Shown: positions 14,389 through 22,300 of the stretch, piece by piece
How the letters are laid out: each line of letters opens with the position of its first letter
How positions within the stretch are numbered: position 1 is the first letter of the stretch
NCBI GenBank assembly: GCA_030681555.1
Contig: JAUXRW010000025.1
Coordinates: 1-37,709 of the forward strand
Reading direction: 5' to 3'
Length of the DNA stretch: 37,709 bases
Source: Acidimicrobiales bacterium
Lineage (GTDB): Bacteria > Actinomycetota > Acidimicrobiia > Acidimicrobiales > VFJN01
Position numbers and translations under genes: made by a program
Notes under the pieces: generated by a model
Database searches by the model: none
What the model was told of the DNA's origin: nothing
The model's input: the letters and a program-made list of their open reading frames with translations, nothing else

Positions 14389-17300
14389 ATGGGCACCCCC
14401 GAGCTGCACGTCCCCCACCACCCGGTGCGCATCGTGACGGCAGCCAGCCTGTTCGACGGGCACGACGCCGCCATCAACATCATGCGGCGGATCCTGCAGT
14501 CGCAGGGGTGCGAGGTGATCCACCTCGGGCACAACCGCTCCGTCGACGAGATCGTCACGGCTGTGGTGCACGAGGACGCCCAAGGCGTGGCCATCTCGTC
14601 CTACCAGGGCGGCCACGAGGAGTACTTCAGGTACCTGGTCGACCGGCTGCGGGCCGAGGACCGCAGCCACGTGCGGGTCTACGGCGGTGGGGGCGGGGTG
14701 ATCCTGCCGAGCGAGATCGCGGCGCTGCAGGAATACGGGGTGGCGAGGATCTTCTCCCCCGAGGACGGCCAGCGGATGGGCCTGGCCGCCATGGTGAACA
14801 CCATCGTCGCCGAGTGCGACGTCGACCCCGTGCGCCCGATCCGGTCCATCGACGCCGTGGTGGCTGGCGAACAGGGACCGTTGGCGCAGCTGATCACCGC
14901 GATCGAGGCCGGTCGGCTCGAGCCCACCCACGCCGAACGGCTCCGGTCGGCAGCCGCCGGCCGGCGCGTCCCGGTGCTCGGCATCACGGGCACGGGCGGC
15001 TCCGGCAAGTCGTCCCTCACCGACGAGATCGTCCGGCGGTTCCGCCTCGATCAGGAGGACAAGCTCCGCATCGCGGTGCTGGCCGTCGATCCCACGCGTC
15101 GCCGCGGCGGGGGGGCGCTGCTCGGTGACCGGATCCGGATGAACGCGGTCGAGCCGCCGCAGATCCTGTTCCGCTCGCTGGCCACCCGCGGCGAGGGCGA
15201 GGTGCCGCTGGCCACCGACGAGATCGTGGTCGCCTGCCAGGCAGCCGGGTACGACCTCGTCATCGTCGAGACGCCCGGGATCGGGCAGGGCGACGCCGGC
15301 ATCGTCGACCACGTCGACATCCCGGTGTACGTCATGACGCCCGAGTTCGGCGCGGCCAGCCAGCTCGAGAAGATCGACATGCTGGATCTCGCCGAGGTGG
15401 TCGTCATCAACAAGTACGAGCGGCGCGGCGCCGAGGACGCGCTCCGGGACGTGCGCCGTCAGCTGGCCCGCAACCGCGAGCTCTTCGATGTCGCCCCCGA
15501 GGACCTGCCGGTGTTCGGCACGATCGCCGCCCGGTTCAACGACGACGGCGTGACCGCGCTGTACCAGCACCTCCGCGACCGGCTCGTCGACCACGGCCTG
15601 CCGGTGAGCGGCGGCACGCTGGCTCCAATCGGCGCCCGCACGAGCTCACAGGTGGCGACCATCATCCCGGGTCCTCGGGTTCGGTACCTGGCCGAGGTGG
15701 CCGAGGCGGTGCGGGTCCACCACGCCACCACGGCGGAGCAGGTCGCCGCGGTCCGCCGGCTCGACCACCTGACCGGAGCGCAGGAGGTGCTGGCCGAGCG
15801 CGGTGCCGCCACCGCCGACCTGGAGGCAGCCGCCGCCGACGCCGCAGCCGCTGTCGCCGAAGAGGTGCGGGGCGCCCTGGACGAGTGGCCGGGCACGGTC
15901 GAGGCCTACTCCGGCGACGTCCACCCGAACGGTATCGAGCTGCGCCGCCCCTCCCTGACCGGCACCCTCGTGCCTCGCGTCGCGCTCCCCCGCCACGGCG
16001 ACCGTGGCGAGCTGGTGCGGTTCCTCCGCGAGGAGAACCTGCCCGGCCGCTTCCCCTTCACCGCAGGGGTCTTCCCGTTCAAGCGGGACAACGAGGACCC
16101 CGCCCGCATGTTCGCCGGCGAGGGCGACCCGTTCCGCACGAACCGACGCTTCCACCTCCTCGCCGAGGGGCAGCCTGCGACGCGGCTCTCGACCGCCTTC
16201 GACTCGGTGACGCTGTACGGCTTCGACCCCGACGAGCGCCCCGACATCTACGGAAAGGTCGGCAACGCCGGGGTGTCGATCGCCACGCTCGACGACATGG
16301 AGGTCCTGTACTCCGGCTTCGACCTGTGCGACCCGAGCACCTCGGTGTCGATGACGATCAACGGCCCCGCTCCGACGATCCTCGCCATGTTCCTCAACAC
16401 GGCGGTCGACCAGCAGCTGGACCGCTTCGCCGAGCGGGAGGGCCGGTCGCCCACCGACGCCGAGGCCGCCGACCTCCGGGCCACCACCCTCCGCACGGTG
16501 CGGGGCACGGTGCAGGCCGACATCCTCAAGGAGGACCAGGGCCAGAACACCTGCATCCTCTCCACGGACTTCGCGCTGCGGATGATGACCGACGTGCAGG
16601 CGTGGTTCGTCGACCACCAGGTCTCGAGCTTCTACTCCGTCTCGATCAGCGGCTACCACATCGCCGAAGCGGGCGCGAACCCCGTCACCCAGCTGGCGTT
16701 CACGCTGGCCAACGGCTTCACCTACGTCGAGGCCTACCTGGCGGCCGGCATGCAGATCGACGAGTTCGCGCCCAACCTCTCCTTCTTCTTCTCCAACGGA
16801 ATGGACCCGGAGTACTCCGTGCTGGGACGGGTGGCCCGCCGCATCTGGGCCATCGCCCTGCGCGACCGCTACGGCGCCGACGAGCGGGGCCAGCGCCTCA
16901 AGTACCACGTGCAGACGTCGGGCCGGTCCCTGCACGCCCAGGAGATGGCGTTCAACGACATCCGCACGACGCTGCAGGCCCTCATCGCCATCTACGACAA
17001 CTGCAACAGCCTCCACACGAACGCCTACGACGAGGCGGTCACCACCCCCACCACCGAGTCGGTGCGACGCGCCCTCGCGATCCAGATGATCATCAACCGC
17101 GAGTGGGGCGTGACGATGAACGAGAACCCCAACCAGGGGAGCTACCTGATCGAGGAGCTCACGGACCTCGTCGAGGAGGCCGTGCTCCAGGAGCTGGAGC
17201 GAATCTCCGAGCGTGGCGGCGTGCTCGGCGCCATGGAGACCGGGTACCAGCGCGGCCGCATCCAGGACGAGTCGATGCGGTACGAGCACCGCAAGCACGA

Positions 17301-17604
17301 CGGCTCGCTGCCCCTCGTCGGCGTGAACACGTTCCTCGACCCCGACCCGCAGCCGACCACGCACCTCGTGTCGGAGCCGGCCCGCTCCACGGAGGCGGAG
17401 AAGCAGAGCCAGCTCGAGCGGCTCCGCGCCTTCCAGGCGCGCCATGCCGACGAGCGCCCGGCTGCCCTGGCCGAGCTCCGGGACGCAGCGCTGGCGGGCG
17501 ACAACCTGTTCGCGGTGCTGATGCGGGCGGTGCGCTGCTGCACACTCGGCGAGATCACCGAGACGCTGTTCGAAGCCGGCGGCCGCTACCGCCGCAACAT
17601 CTAG
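14389..17604 (+). CDS. icmF: Fused isobutyryl-CoA mutase (IcmF)
   Basis: A 1071-residue adenosylcobalamin enzyme that interconverts isobutyryl-CoA and n-butyryl-CoA (some relatives act on pivalyl-CoA). Residues about 13-140 are the B12-binding domain (SLFDGHDAAINIMRRIL, with the cobalt-ligating His25; SSYQGGH; YGGGGG). Residues about 195-430 are a MeaB-like G-protein chaperone with P-loop GITGTGGSGKSS near 200-209. Residues about 545-1071 are the substrate barrel and tail. GVFPFKR (about 560-566) replaces the YPTMY-type segment of methylmalonyl-CoA mutase, and YHVQTSGRSLHAQE is the matching substrate-binding stretch, both as in IcmF. Length and domain order match the family. It would feed valine or branched-acid carbon into butyryl-CoA metabolism, in keeping with the acyl-CoA dehydrogenases nearby. 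Confidence 0.95.
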   Translation: MGTPELHVPHHPVRIVTAASLFDGHDAAINIMRRILQSQGCEVIHLGHNRSVDEIVTAVVHEDAQGVAISSYQGGHEEYFRYLVDRLRAEDRSHVRVYGGGGGVILPSEIAALQEYGVARIFSPEDGQRMGLAAMVNTIVAECDVDPVRPIRSIDAVVAGEQGPLAQLITAIEAGRLEPTHAERLRSAAAGRRVPVLGITGTGGSGKSSLTDEIVRRFRLDQEDKLRIAVLAVDPTRRRGGGALLGDRIRMNAVEPPQILFRSLATRGEGEVPLATDEIVVACQAAGYDLVIVETPGIGQGDAGIVDHVDIPVYVMTPEFGAASQLEKIDMLDLAEVVVINKYERRGAEDALRDVRRQLARNRELFDVAPEDLPVFGTIAARFNDDGVTALYQHLRDRLVDHGLPVSGGTLAPIGARTSSQVATIIPGPRVRYLAEVAEAVRVHHATTAEQVAAVRRLDHLTGAQEVLAERGAATADLEAAAADAAAAVAEEVRGALDEWPGTVEAYSGDVHPNGIELRRPSLTGTLVPRVALPRHGDRGELVRFLREENLPGRFPFTAGVFPFKRDNEDPARMFAGEGDPFRTNRRFHLLAEGQPATRLSTAFDSVTLYGFDPDERPDIYGKVGNAGVSIATLDDMEVLYSGFDLCDPSTSVSMTINGPAPTILAMFLNTAVDQQLDRFAEREGRSPTDAEAADLRATTLRTVRGTVQADILKEDQGQNTCILSTDFALRMMTDVQAWFVDHQVSSFYSVSISGYHIAEAGANPVTQLAFTLANGFTYVEAYLAAGMQIDEFAPNLSFFFSNGMDPEYSVLGRVARRIWAIALRDRYGADERGQRLKYHVQTSGRSLHAQEMAFNDIRTTLQALIAIYDNCNSLHTNAYDEAVTTPTTESVRRALAIQMIINREWGVTMNENPNQGSYLIEELTDLVEEAVLQELERISERGGVLGAMETGYQRGRIQDESMRYEHRKHDGSLPLVGVNTFLDPDPQPTTHLVSEPARSTEAEKQSQLERLRAFQARHADERPAALAELRDAALAGDNLFAVLMRAVRCCTLGEITETLFEAGGRYRRNI

Positions 17605-17628
17605 GGCCGAGGCGGAGGGCGGAGGCCG

Positions 17629-17910
17629 CTACTCGACCGAGATGCGGGCCATGAGGTCCGCCTTCTGCTCCTCGAAGTCCTCGAAGCTGATCTTCTTGGC
17701 GTCGAACAGGCGATGGATCTCCTCGACGCGCGCCAGCAGCTCGGCGGCGGAGAGCTCGGTGCCCGGCTCGCTCGGAGCCATGACCTCGAGGTCCTCTTCG
17801 GCTCCCTCTTCGGGGCCCTTGTCGAGGCGCTTCTCCCGCTTGGCGGCGGCCTTTGCCTTCTTCGCCCGGTCGCGCTGGAGCTTCTCGAAGCTCGTTCGCT
17901 GTGCGGCCAT
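17629..17910 (-). CDS. SHOCT-like small protein
   Basis: A 93-residue soluble protein. The N-terminal third is Lys/Arg/Ala-rich and helical (FEKLQRDRAKKAKAAAKREKRLDK), the middle is acidic, and the last 40 residues (LLARVEEIHRLFDAKKISFEDFEEQKADLMARI) resemble the SHOCT short helical domain seen at the C-terminus of many actinobacterial proteins. AAGGAG lies 7 bases before the ATG. It converges on icmF and is followed, upstream on the same strand, by the cold-shock gene. The function is unknown; similar short proteins are often of unassigned role. Confidence 0.7.
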   Translation of the reverse strand: MAAQRTSFEKLQRDRAKKAKAAAKREKRLDKGPEEGAEEDLEVMAPSEPGTELSAAELLARVEEIHRLFDAKKISFEDFEEQKADLMARISVE

Positions 17911-18007
17911 GTGCGTTCTCCTTCCGACTCAGGCGGCCACGTTGCCGCCGGGGTCTTGGTCAGTGGCTGGGGGGAACGGTGGTGCCTGACCGAACCACCT
18001 GCATGAA

Positions 18008-18035
18008 GGAGCCGCCGGCACCAGCCGGCGGCTCC
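18008..18035. terminator. Strong GC hairpin after the cold-shock gene
   Basis: GGAGCCGCCGGC (18008-18019) and GCCGGCGGCTCC (18024-18035) form a perfect 12-bp stem with a 4-base loop, about 19 bases beyond the stop of the cold-shock gene on its strand. No run of T follows, as is common for actinobacterial terminators. Confidence 0.65.
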
Positions 18036-18053
18036 GACGGTGACACGACGTTC

Positions 18054-18254
18054 TTAGACGACTCGGACGTTCTGGGCTTCCTCGCCCTTGCGACCGGGGG
18101 CCACGTCGAACTCGACGCGCTGACCCTCATCGAGGGTCTTGTAGCCCGTGCCCTGGATGTTGGAGAAGTGGACGAAGACGTCGTCGCCCTGCTCACGTGA
18201 GATGAAGCCGAAGCCCTTCTCGGCGTTGAAAAACTTCACGGTTCCTGTAGCCAC
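18054..18254 (-). CDS. Cold-shock protein (CspA family)
   Basis: A 66-residue single-strand nucleic-acid-binding OB-fold protein. It has both RNA-binding motifs: KGFGFIS (RNP1) and VFVHFS (RNP2), and the family's ending [22 protein letters not shown]. The GTG start gives [14 protein letters not shown] and has GAGGA 7 bases upstream; an in-frame ATG at 18275 would add seven atypical residues. Csp proteins melt RNA structure and act as RNA chaperones during cold or growth changes. A strong hairpin ends the transcript. Confidence 0.95.
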   Translation of the reverse strand: MATGTVKFFNAEKGFGFISREQGDDVFVHFSNIQGTGYKTLDEGQRVEFDVAPGRKGEEAQNVRVV

Positions 18255-18432
18255 TGATTTGTCCTCTATCTGCATTGCAAGCAAGTCCGATTGACTTCCT
18301 CGTTCAGGAGACCAGCCTACGGCCTTTCTCGTCCCCAGCGCCATCAAAGCTTCGCCGGGCTCCGGCGCAGGCCGGTCCCCGGCCTGCAAGACTGCGCCAC
18401 GTGATCCGCCCCCGCGCGCGTGGCTGCGCGGC

Positions 18433-19359
18433 GTGACGACCGCGTCGCCGCTGCTCCGCACGCAGGGGCTCACCAAGCGGTACGCGTCCGTCACCGCCAC
18501 CGATGACCTCGATCTGGAGGTGCCGCGCGGCCGGGTGGGGCTGGTGGGGGCCAACGGCGCCGGGAAGACGACGCTCTTCCGCATGATGCTCGGGCTGAGC
18601 CGGCCCACCTCCGGCTCGCTCGAGGTCTGCGGGATCGACGTCCACGAGGACCCGATCGGGGTGCGATCCCGCCTGGGGTACATGCCGGAGCACGACTGCC
18701 TCCCGCTGGACCAGACGGCGGCCGACGTGGTGTCGACGTTCGGCGAGCTCAGCGGGCTGCCCGCCCGGGCCGCTCGACAACGTGCCTCCGACGTGCTCGA
18801 CCTGGTCGGCCTCGACGAGGCGCGGTTCCGGCCCATCGGCGGTTTCTCCACCGGTATGCGGCAGCGGGCCAAGCTGGCCCAGGCCCTCGTCGCCGATCCG
18901 GAGCTGGTGCTCCTCGACGAGCCGACGGCCGGCCTCGATCCGCTCGGCCGCGGGGAGATGCTCGCCCTGGTCGCCCGGCTGGGCACGTTCGGGATCTCCG
19001 TCCTGCTCGCCACCCACCTGCTCGACGACGTGCAGCAGGTGTGCGACCACGTCGTCATGCTCGACGGCGGGCGCCTGGTCGTCTCGGGCGGCACCGGCTC
19101 CCTGCTCGAGCGCACCGGGCTCCTGACGGTGGACGTCGGCCCGAACCGCGAAGACCTCCTCGCCGTGCTGGCCGACGAAGGGCTGACGGCCTCGGTGATC
19201 AACGGGGTGGTCGAGGTGCAGATCCACGGCGACGAGTCGCTCGACGTCGTCCGGGACGTCGTCGCACGGCTCGGCCTCCCGCTGCACCGGATGACGAGCC
19301 GCCTCACGTCGCTCGACGAGGTGTTCGTCGACCGGGCCGGCTCAGGCGCCCCGTCATGA
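18433..19359 (+). CDS. ABC transporter ATP-binding protein 1
   Basis: A 308-residue nucleotide-binding subunit. Walker A is GANGAGKTT (about residues 38-46), the signature region is [15 protein letters not shown], Walker B is [13 protein letters not shown], and the switch His is in LLATHLLDD. The C-terminal 90 residues form the extra domain seen in CcmA/NatA-type ATPases. GTG at 18433 is the start. It is the first gene of a four-gene operon whose members overlap by 4 bases. The exported substrate is unknown; this ATPase/permease layout is typical of ABC-2 exporters. Confidence 0.92.
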   Translation: MTTASPLLRTQGLTKRYASVTATDDLDLEVPRGRVGLVGANGAGKTTLFRMMLGLSRPTSGSLEVCGIDVHEDPIGVRSRLGYMPEHDCLPLDQTAADVVSTFGELSGLPARAARQRASDVLDLVGLDEARFRPIGGFSTGMRQRAKLAQALVADPELVLLDEPTAGLDPLGRGEMLALVARLGTFGISVLLATHLLDDVQQVCDHVVMLDGGRLVVSGGTGSLLERTGLLTVDVGPNREDLLAVLADEGLTASVINGVVEVQIHGDESLDVVRDVVARLGLPLHRMTSRLTSLDEVFVDRAGSGAPS

Positions 19360-20285
19360 CCACAGCGGTCGGCCCGGGCGGGGGTGGCATCGGGGGGGTC
19401 GGCGCGATCTACGACCGCGGGTACCGGCCCTACGACGGCGAGCACGGGGGCCGATCGGCGGCTCGCCTTGCGCTCTACCGGGCGTCGATCCGACGGGCGC
19501 TGGGCCTGCGCCGGTCGTGGCGGCAGAAGACCGCACCGTTCGTCCTGCTCGGCATCGCCGTGATCCCGGCCATCGTCAACGTGGGCGCCAAGTACCTCAC
19601 CCGAGACACGGTGGCGTCGGACATCGAGTTCTTCACCTACCGGGAGTACATCGGGGTCTCGAACGCGCTGCTCGTGTTCGTGGCCCTCACCGCTCCCGAC
19701 CTCATGTGCCCGGACCGCCGGCAACGGGTGCTGCCGCTGCTGTTCTCCCGGCCCCTCCGGGGCAGCGACTACGTGCTGGCCAAGGTCGGCGCCATGTTCA
19801 CCATCCTCTTCACCTTCTCGTTCCTGCCCCAGGTGGTGCTCTTCGTCGGGCAGATGCTGGTGACGGAGGACGGGTCGCTCACCTACGCCCAGGACAACGC
19901 GGAGCTCGTCTGGCAGGTGCCGCTCGCCGTGACCGCCCTGGCCGGGTTCTACTCCACCGTCGGCATCGCCGTCGCGTCCCTCACCGGCCGCCGCATCACC
20001 GCGGGGGCGTCGATCATCGGCTTCTTCCTCGTCACGTCGATCATCTCGGGCTCCATCACCGGCGATCCGGAGCGAAAGGGCTACGAGGGCAGCCTCGGCG
20101 GCCTCGTCAACCTGATCGACCTCCCCGCCGTGCTCCGGGACCTCGTCTTCCTGGGCCACGTCGACGAGGAGTCGCAGCTCTCCGGGGTGGCCGGCGGCGG
20201 CGCCTGGGCACTGGTCGTCTACCTCCTGGTGGTCGCGACGGCGATGGCCGCTCTCTTCTACCGCTACGACGAGGTCGACCGGTGA
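19356..20285 (+). CDS. ABC-2 type transporter permease 1
   Basis: A 309-residue membrane subunit. A Gly-rich N-terminus and the segment [15 protein letters not shown], common at the start of such permeases, precede about six hydrophobic segments ([99 protein letters not shown]). [21 protein letters not shown] is the usual cytoplasmic coupling region. The ATG overlaps the stop of the first ATPase (ATGA). Presumed partner of the first ATPase. Confidence 0.87.
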   Translation: MTTAVGPGGGGIGGVGAIYDRGYRPYDGEHGGRSAARLALYRASIRRALGLRRSWRQKTAPFVLLGIAVIPAIVNVGAKYLTRDTVASDIEFFTYREYIGVSNALLVFVALTAPDLMCPDRRQRVLPLLFSRPLRGSDYVLAKVGAMFTILFTFSFLPQVVLFVGQMLVTEDGSLTYAQDNAELVWQVPLAVTALAGFYSTVGIAVASLTGRRITAGASIIGFFLVTSIISGSITGDPERKGYEGSLGGLVNLIDLPAVLRDLVFLGHVDEESQLSGVAGGGAWALVVYLLVVATAMAALFYRYDEVDR

Positions 20286-21241
20286 GCTCGCTCCCGCCGC
20301 CGCCCGCCCGGCTGGACCCCGCCTTCGTCGACGACGCCACCGTCATCGCGGACTCCGTGTCGGTCTGGTTCGGCCAGAAGGTGGCCATCTCCGAGCTGAG
20401 CTGCTCGTTCGGGCCCGGTGTCACCGGGCTGCTCGGGCCCAACGGGGCGGGCAAGACCACCCTCATGCGAGGCATCACCGGGCTCCTGTCGGTCAACCAG
20501 GGCAGCGTGGCCGTGAACGGGCTCGACCCGCGCCGAGACCGGCGCGTCTACGACGGGCTGGCCCTCGTCCCGGAGGACGAGGCGGTGCCGCTCGGTCTCA
20601 CCCCCCGCCAGCTGTGCGCCTACGTCGCCGACCTGCACCGCATCGCCGAGCCGCACGTGGTGGAGCGGGCGCTCGACACGGTCGAGCTGCTGGCCGTCGC
20701 CGACCGCAGCATGGACGGGTTCAGCAAGGGGATGCGACAGCGCTCGAAGGTCGCCGCCGCCCTCGTGAAGGATCCGGCCGTCCTCGTGCTCGACGAGCCG
20801 CTGAACGGCGCCGACCCCATCCAGCGCCTCCACCTGATCGACCTGTTCCAGCGGCTCGGCGACGAAGGCCGCACGATCATCGTGAGTTCGCACGTGCTCC
20901 ACGAGGTCGAGTCGATGGCCGACCGGGTGATCGTCATGGTGCGCGGGCGGCTCGCGGCGGCCGGCAGCCATCGAGCGATCCGGAACGCCATGGACGACGT
21001 GCCCCGCCAGGTGCTGGTCAAGACGGAGGCGGACGGCCGGCGGCTCGGCGCCGCGCTGCTCAAGATCGACGCCGTCCGGGGAGTGACGGTGCAGGACGAG
21101 CACATCGTCATCTCCACCATGCGAGCCCGCGACCTCTCCGTCGCGCTGCCCCGGGCGGCCCGCGACCTCGGCATCCGCCTCACCGAGGTGCGGCCCCTCG
21201 ACGACTCGCTCGAGAGCCTCTTCCGGGAGCTCGTGCGATGA
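20282..21241 (+). CDS. ABC transporter ATP-binding protein 2
   Basis: A 319-residue nucleotide-binding subunit: Walker [10 protein letters not shown], signature [15 protein letters not shown], Walker [14 protein letters not shown] (Asn in place of the usual Thr-Ala/Ser-Gly turn), and switch His in [13 protein letters not shown] overlaps the stop of permease 1 (GTGA). It is clearly related to the first ATPase, suggesting an ATPase/permease pair duplication or a heteromeric exporter. Confidence 0.9.
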   Translation: MSSLPPPPARLDPAFVDDATVIADSVSVWFGQKVAISELSCSFGPGVTGLLGPNGAGKTTLMRGITGLLSVNQGSVAVNGLDPRRDRRVYDGLALVPEDEAVPLGLTPRQLCAYVADLHRIAEPHVVERALDTVELLAVADRSMDGFSKGMRQRSKVAAALVKDPAVLVLDEPLNGADPIQRLHLIDLFQRLGDEGRTIIVSSHVLHEVESMADRVIVMVRGRLAAAGSHRAIRNAMDDVPRQVLVKTEADGRRLGAALLKIDAVRGVTVQDEHIVISTMRARDLSVALPRAARDLGIRLTEVRPLDDSLESLFRELVR

Positions 21242-21996
21242 CCGCCGTCCGGACGGGCTCGGCCCGTCGCCACCCGATCCTGGCCATCGCCGCCTACACC
21301 CTCCGCACCTGCATCCCCGGGCGCCGTCGCATCGGGATCCTCATCCCCTGCGTCGTCGCTGTGCTGTTCGGCCTCCTCGTGCGGGGACTCGACGACACGG
21401 CCAGCCGCGACTTCGCCCACAACGCCGTGGAGTCGCTGTTCGGCCTCGTCATGCCGGTGACGTGCCTCGTCATCGGCGATGCCGTGCTGGGCGCCGAGGT
21501 GCGGCGCGGGTCGTTCACGTTCACCTGGATGTCTCCCGTGCCCACGTGGCAGATCGTCGTGGGGCGCTTCGTCGGAGGGTCCGTGGTGGCCGCCGCATCG
21601 CTCGTCCTCGCCTTCGGCCTCTCGGCTCTGGTGGCCGGCACGCCGGAGAGCGTCGGGCCCGTGGCGGTGGCCGCCGTGTTCGGCGCGATGGCCTACATCG
21701 CCATCTTCATGGCCGTCGGCTGCATCGCCCAGCGCGCGGCGGTGTGGTCGCTCGCCTTCGTCTTCCTGGTGGAGCGCCTGCTCGGGTCGGCCCTGTCCGG
21801 CGTCGCCCAGCTGTCCCCCTCCTGGGAGGCCCGGGCGGCCTTCGTCGGACTGGCCGATGCACCCCGGGTGCTCGAGCGGGGCGGCATCCCGCACGGCGGC
21901 GCGGCCCTCGTCCGGCTCGTGGTGATCACCCTGGTGGCGCTGCTGGTGGCGCAGCGCCGGCTGCCGCGTATGCGGATGGCCGGCTCCGCCGACTGA
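21238..21996 (+). CDS. ABC-2 type transporter permease 2
   Basis: A 252-residue membrane subunit with about six hydrophobic segments (ILIPCVVAVLFGLLVRG; LFGLVMPVTCLVIGDAVLG; GSVVAAASLVLAFGLSALVAG; VAVAAVFGAMAYIAIFMAVG; LVRLVVITLVALLVAQ). LGAEVRRGSFTFTWMSPVPTWQIVVGRFVGG is the ABC-2 coupling region. The ATG overlaps the stop of ATPase 2 (ATGA). Shorter than permease 1 and without its N-terminal extension. Confidence 0.85.
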   Translation: MTAVRTGSARRHPILAIAAYTLRTCIPGRRRIGILIPCVVAVLFGLLVRGLDDTASRDFAHNAVESLFGLVMPVTCLVIGDAVLGAEVRRGSFTFTWMSPVPTWQIVVGRFVGGSVVAAASLVLAFGLSALVAGTPESVGPVAVAAVFGAMAYIAIFMAVGCIAQRAAVWSLAFVFLVERLLGSALSGVAQLSPSWEARAAFVGLADAPRVLERGGIPHGGAALVRLVVITLVALLVAQRRLPRMRMAGSAD

Positions 21997-22007
21997 CGGG
22001 GAACGCC

Positions 22008-22229
22008 GTGCGCCACGCCGGCACCCCGTTCGAGCTCTCGATCTCGGTCGACGAGGCCCACGTCACCGTCAGCGTGCTCGACCACGATCGGGCTCACGTG
22101 CCGCACGTGCGGTCACCCCGTCCCCAGGACACGACCGGACGAGGCCTGATGATCGTCGAGCGGATGGCCACGAGCTGGGGCTACGAGGACGTAGCGACCG
22201 ACGCCAAGACCGTCTGGTTCTCGCTCTGA
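22008..22229 (+). pseudogene. Truncated HATPase (RsbW-like anti-sigma kinase) fragment
   Basis: About 73 codons resembling only the C-terminal part of actinobacterial anti-sigma/ATP-binding proteins. NAVRHAGTPFELSISVDEAHVTVSVLDHD is the end of the N box and the strand after it; GRGLMIVERMATSWGYE is the G2/G3 ATP-lid region; TVWFSL is the usual terminus. The Glu-rich first half of the N box and the N-terminal half of the domain are absent: upstream in this frame is only antisense-type sequence inside the ABC permease. A GTG with GGGGA 5 bases upstream could start a short protein, but it could not bind ATP normally. Probably a gene remnant joined to the ABC operon. Confidence 0.6.
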
Positions 22230-22235
22230 TCGGCC

Positions 22236-22297
22236 CACCCCGATCTGTCACGGTTGGGGTCCGGTAGCCGCACCGCAGGCATCACAGGATCGGGGTG
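22236..22297. terminator. Possible two-way terminator stem
   Basis: CACCCCGATC (22236-22245) and GATCGGGGTG (22288-22297) form a perfect 10-bp stem around a 42-base loop, in the gap between the HATPase fragment and the convergent MMPL gene. The long loop makes it a weaker candidate than a tight hairpin. Confidence 0.35.
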
Positions 22298-22300
22298 CGC

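Noticed and set aside
18054-20159. A 701-codon frame ending in the cold-shock sequence
   Set aside because: Only the last 66 codons match a protein family; the rest is antisense to the ABC genes.
18433-21996. The ABC operon considered as an antibiotic or bacteriocin export system
   Set aside because: No precursor peptide, modifying enzyme or immunity gene is adjacent.
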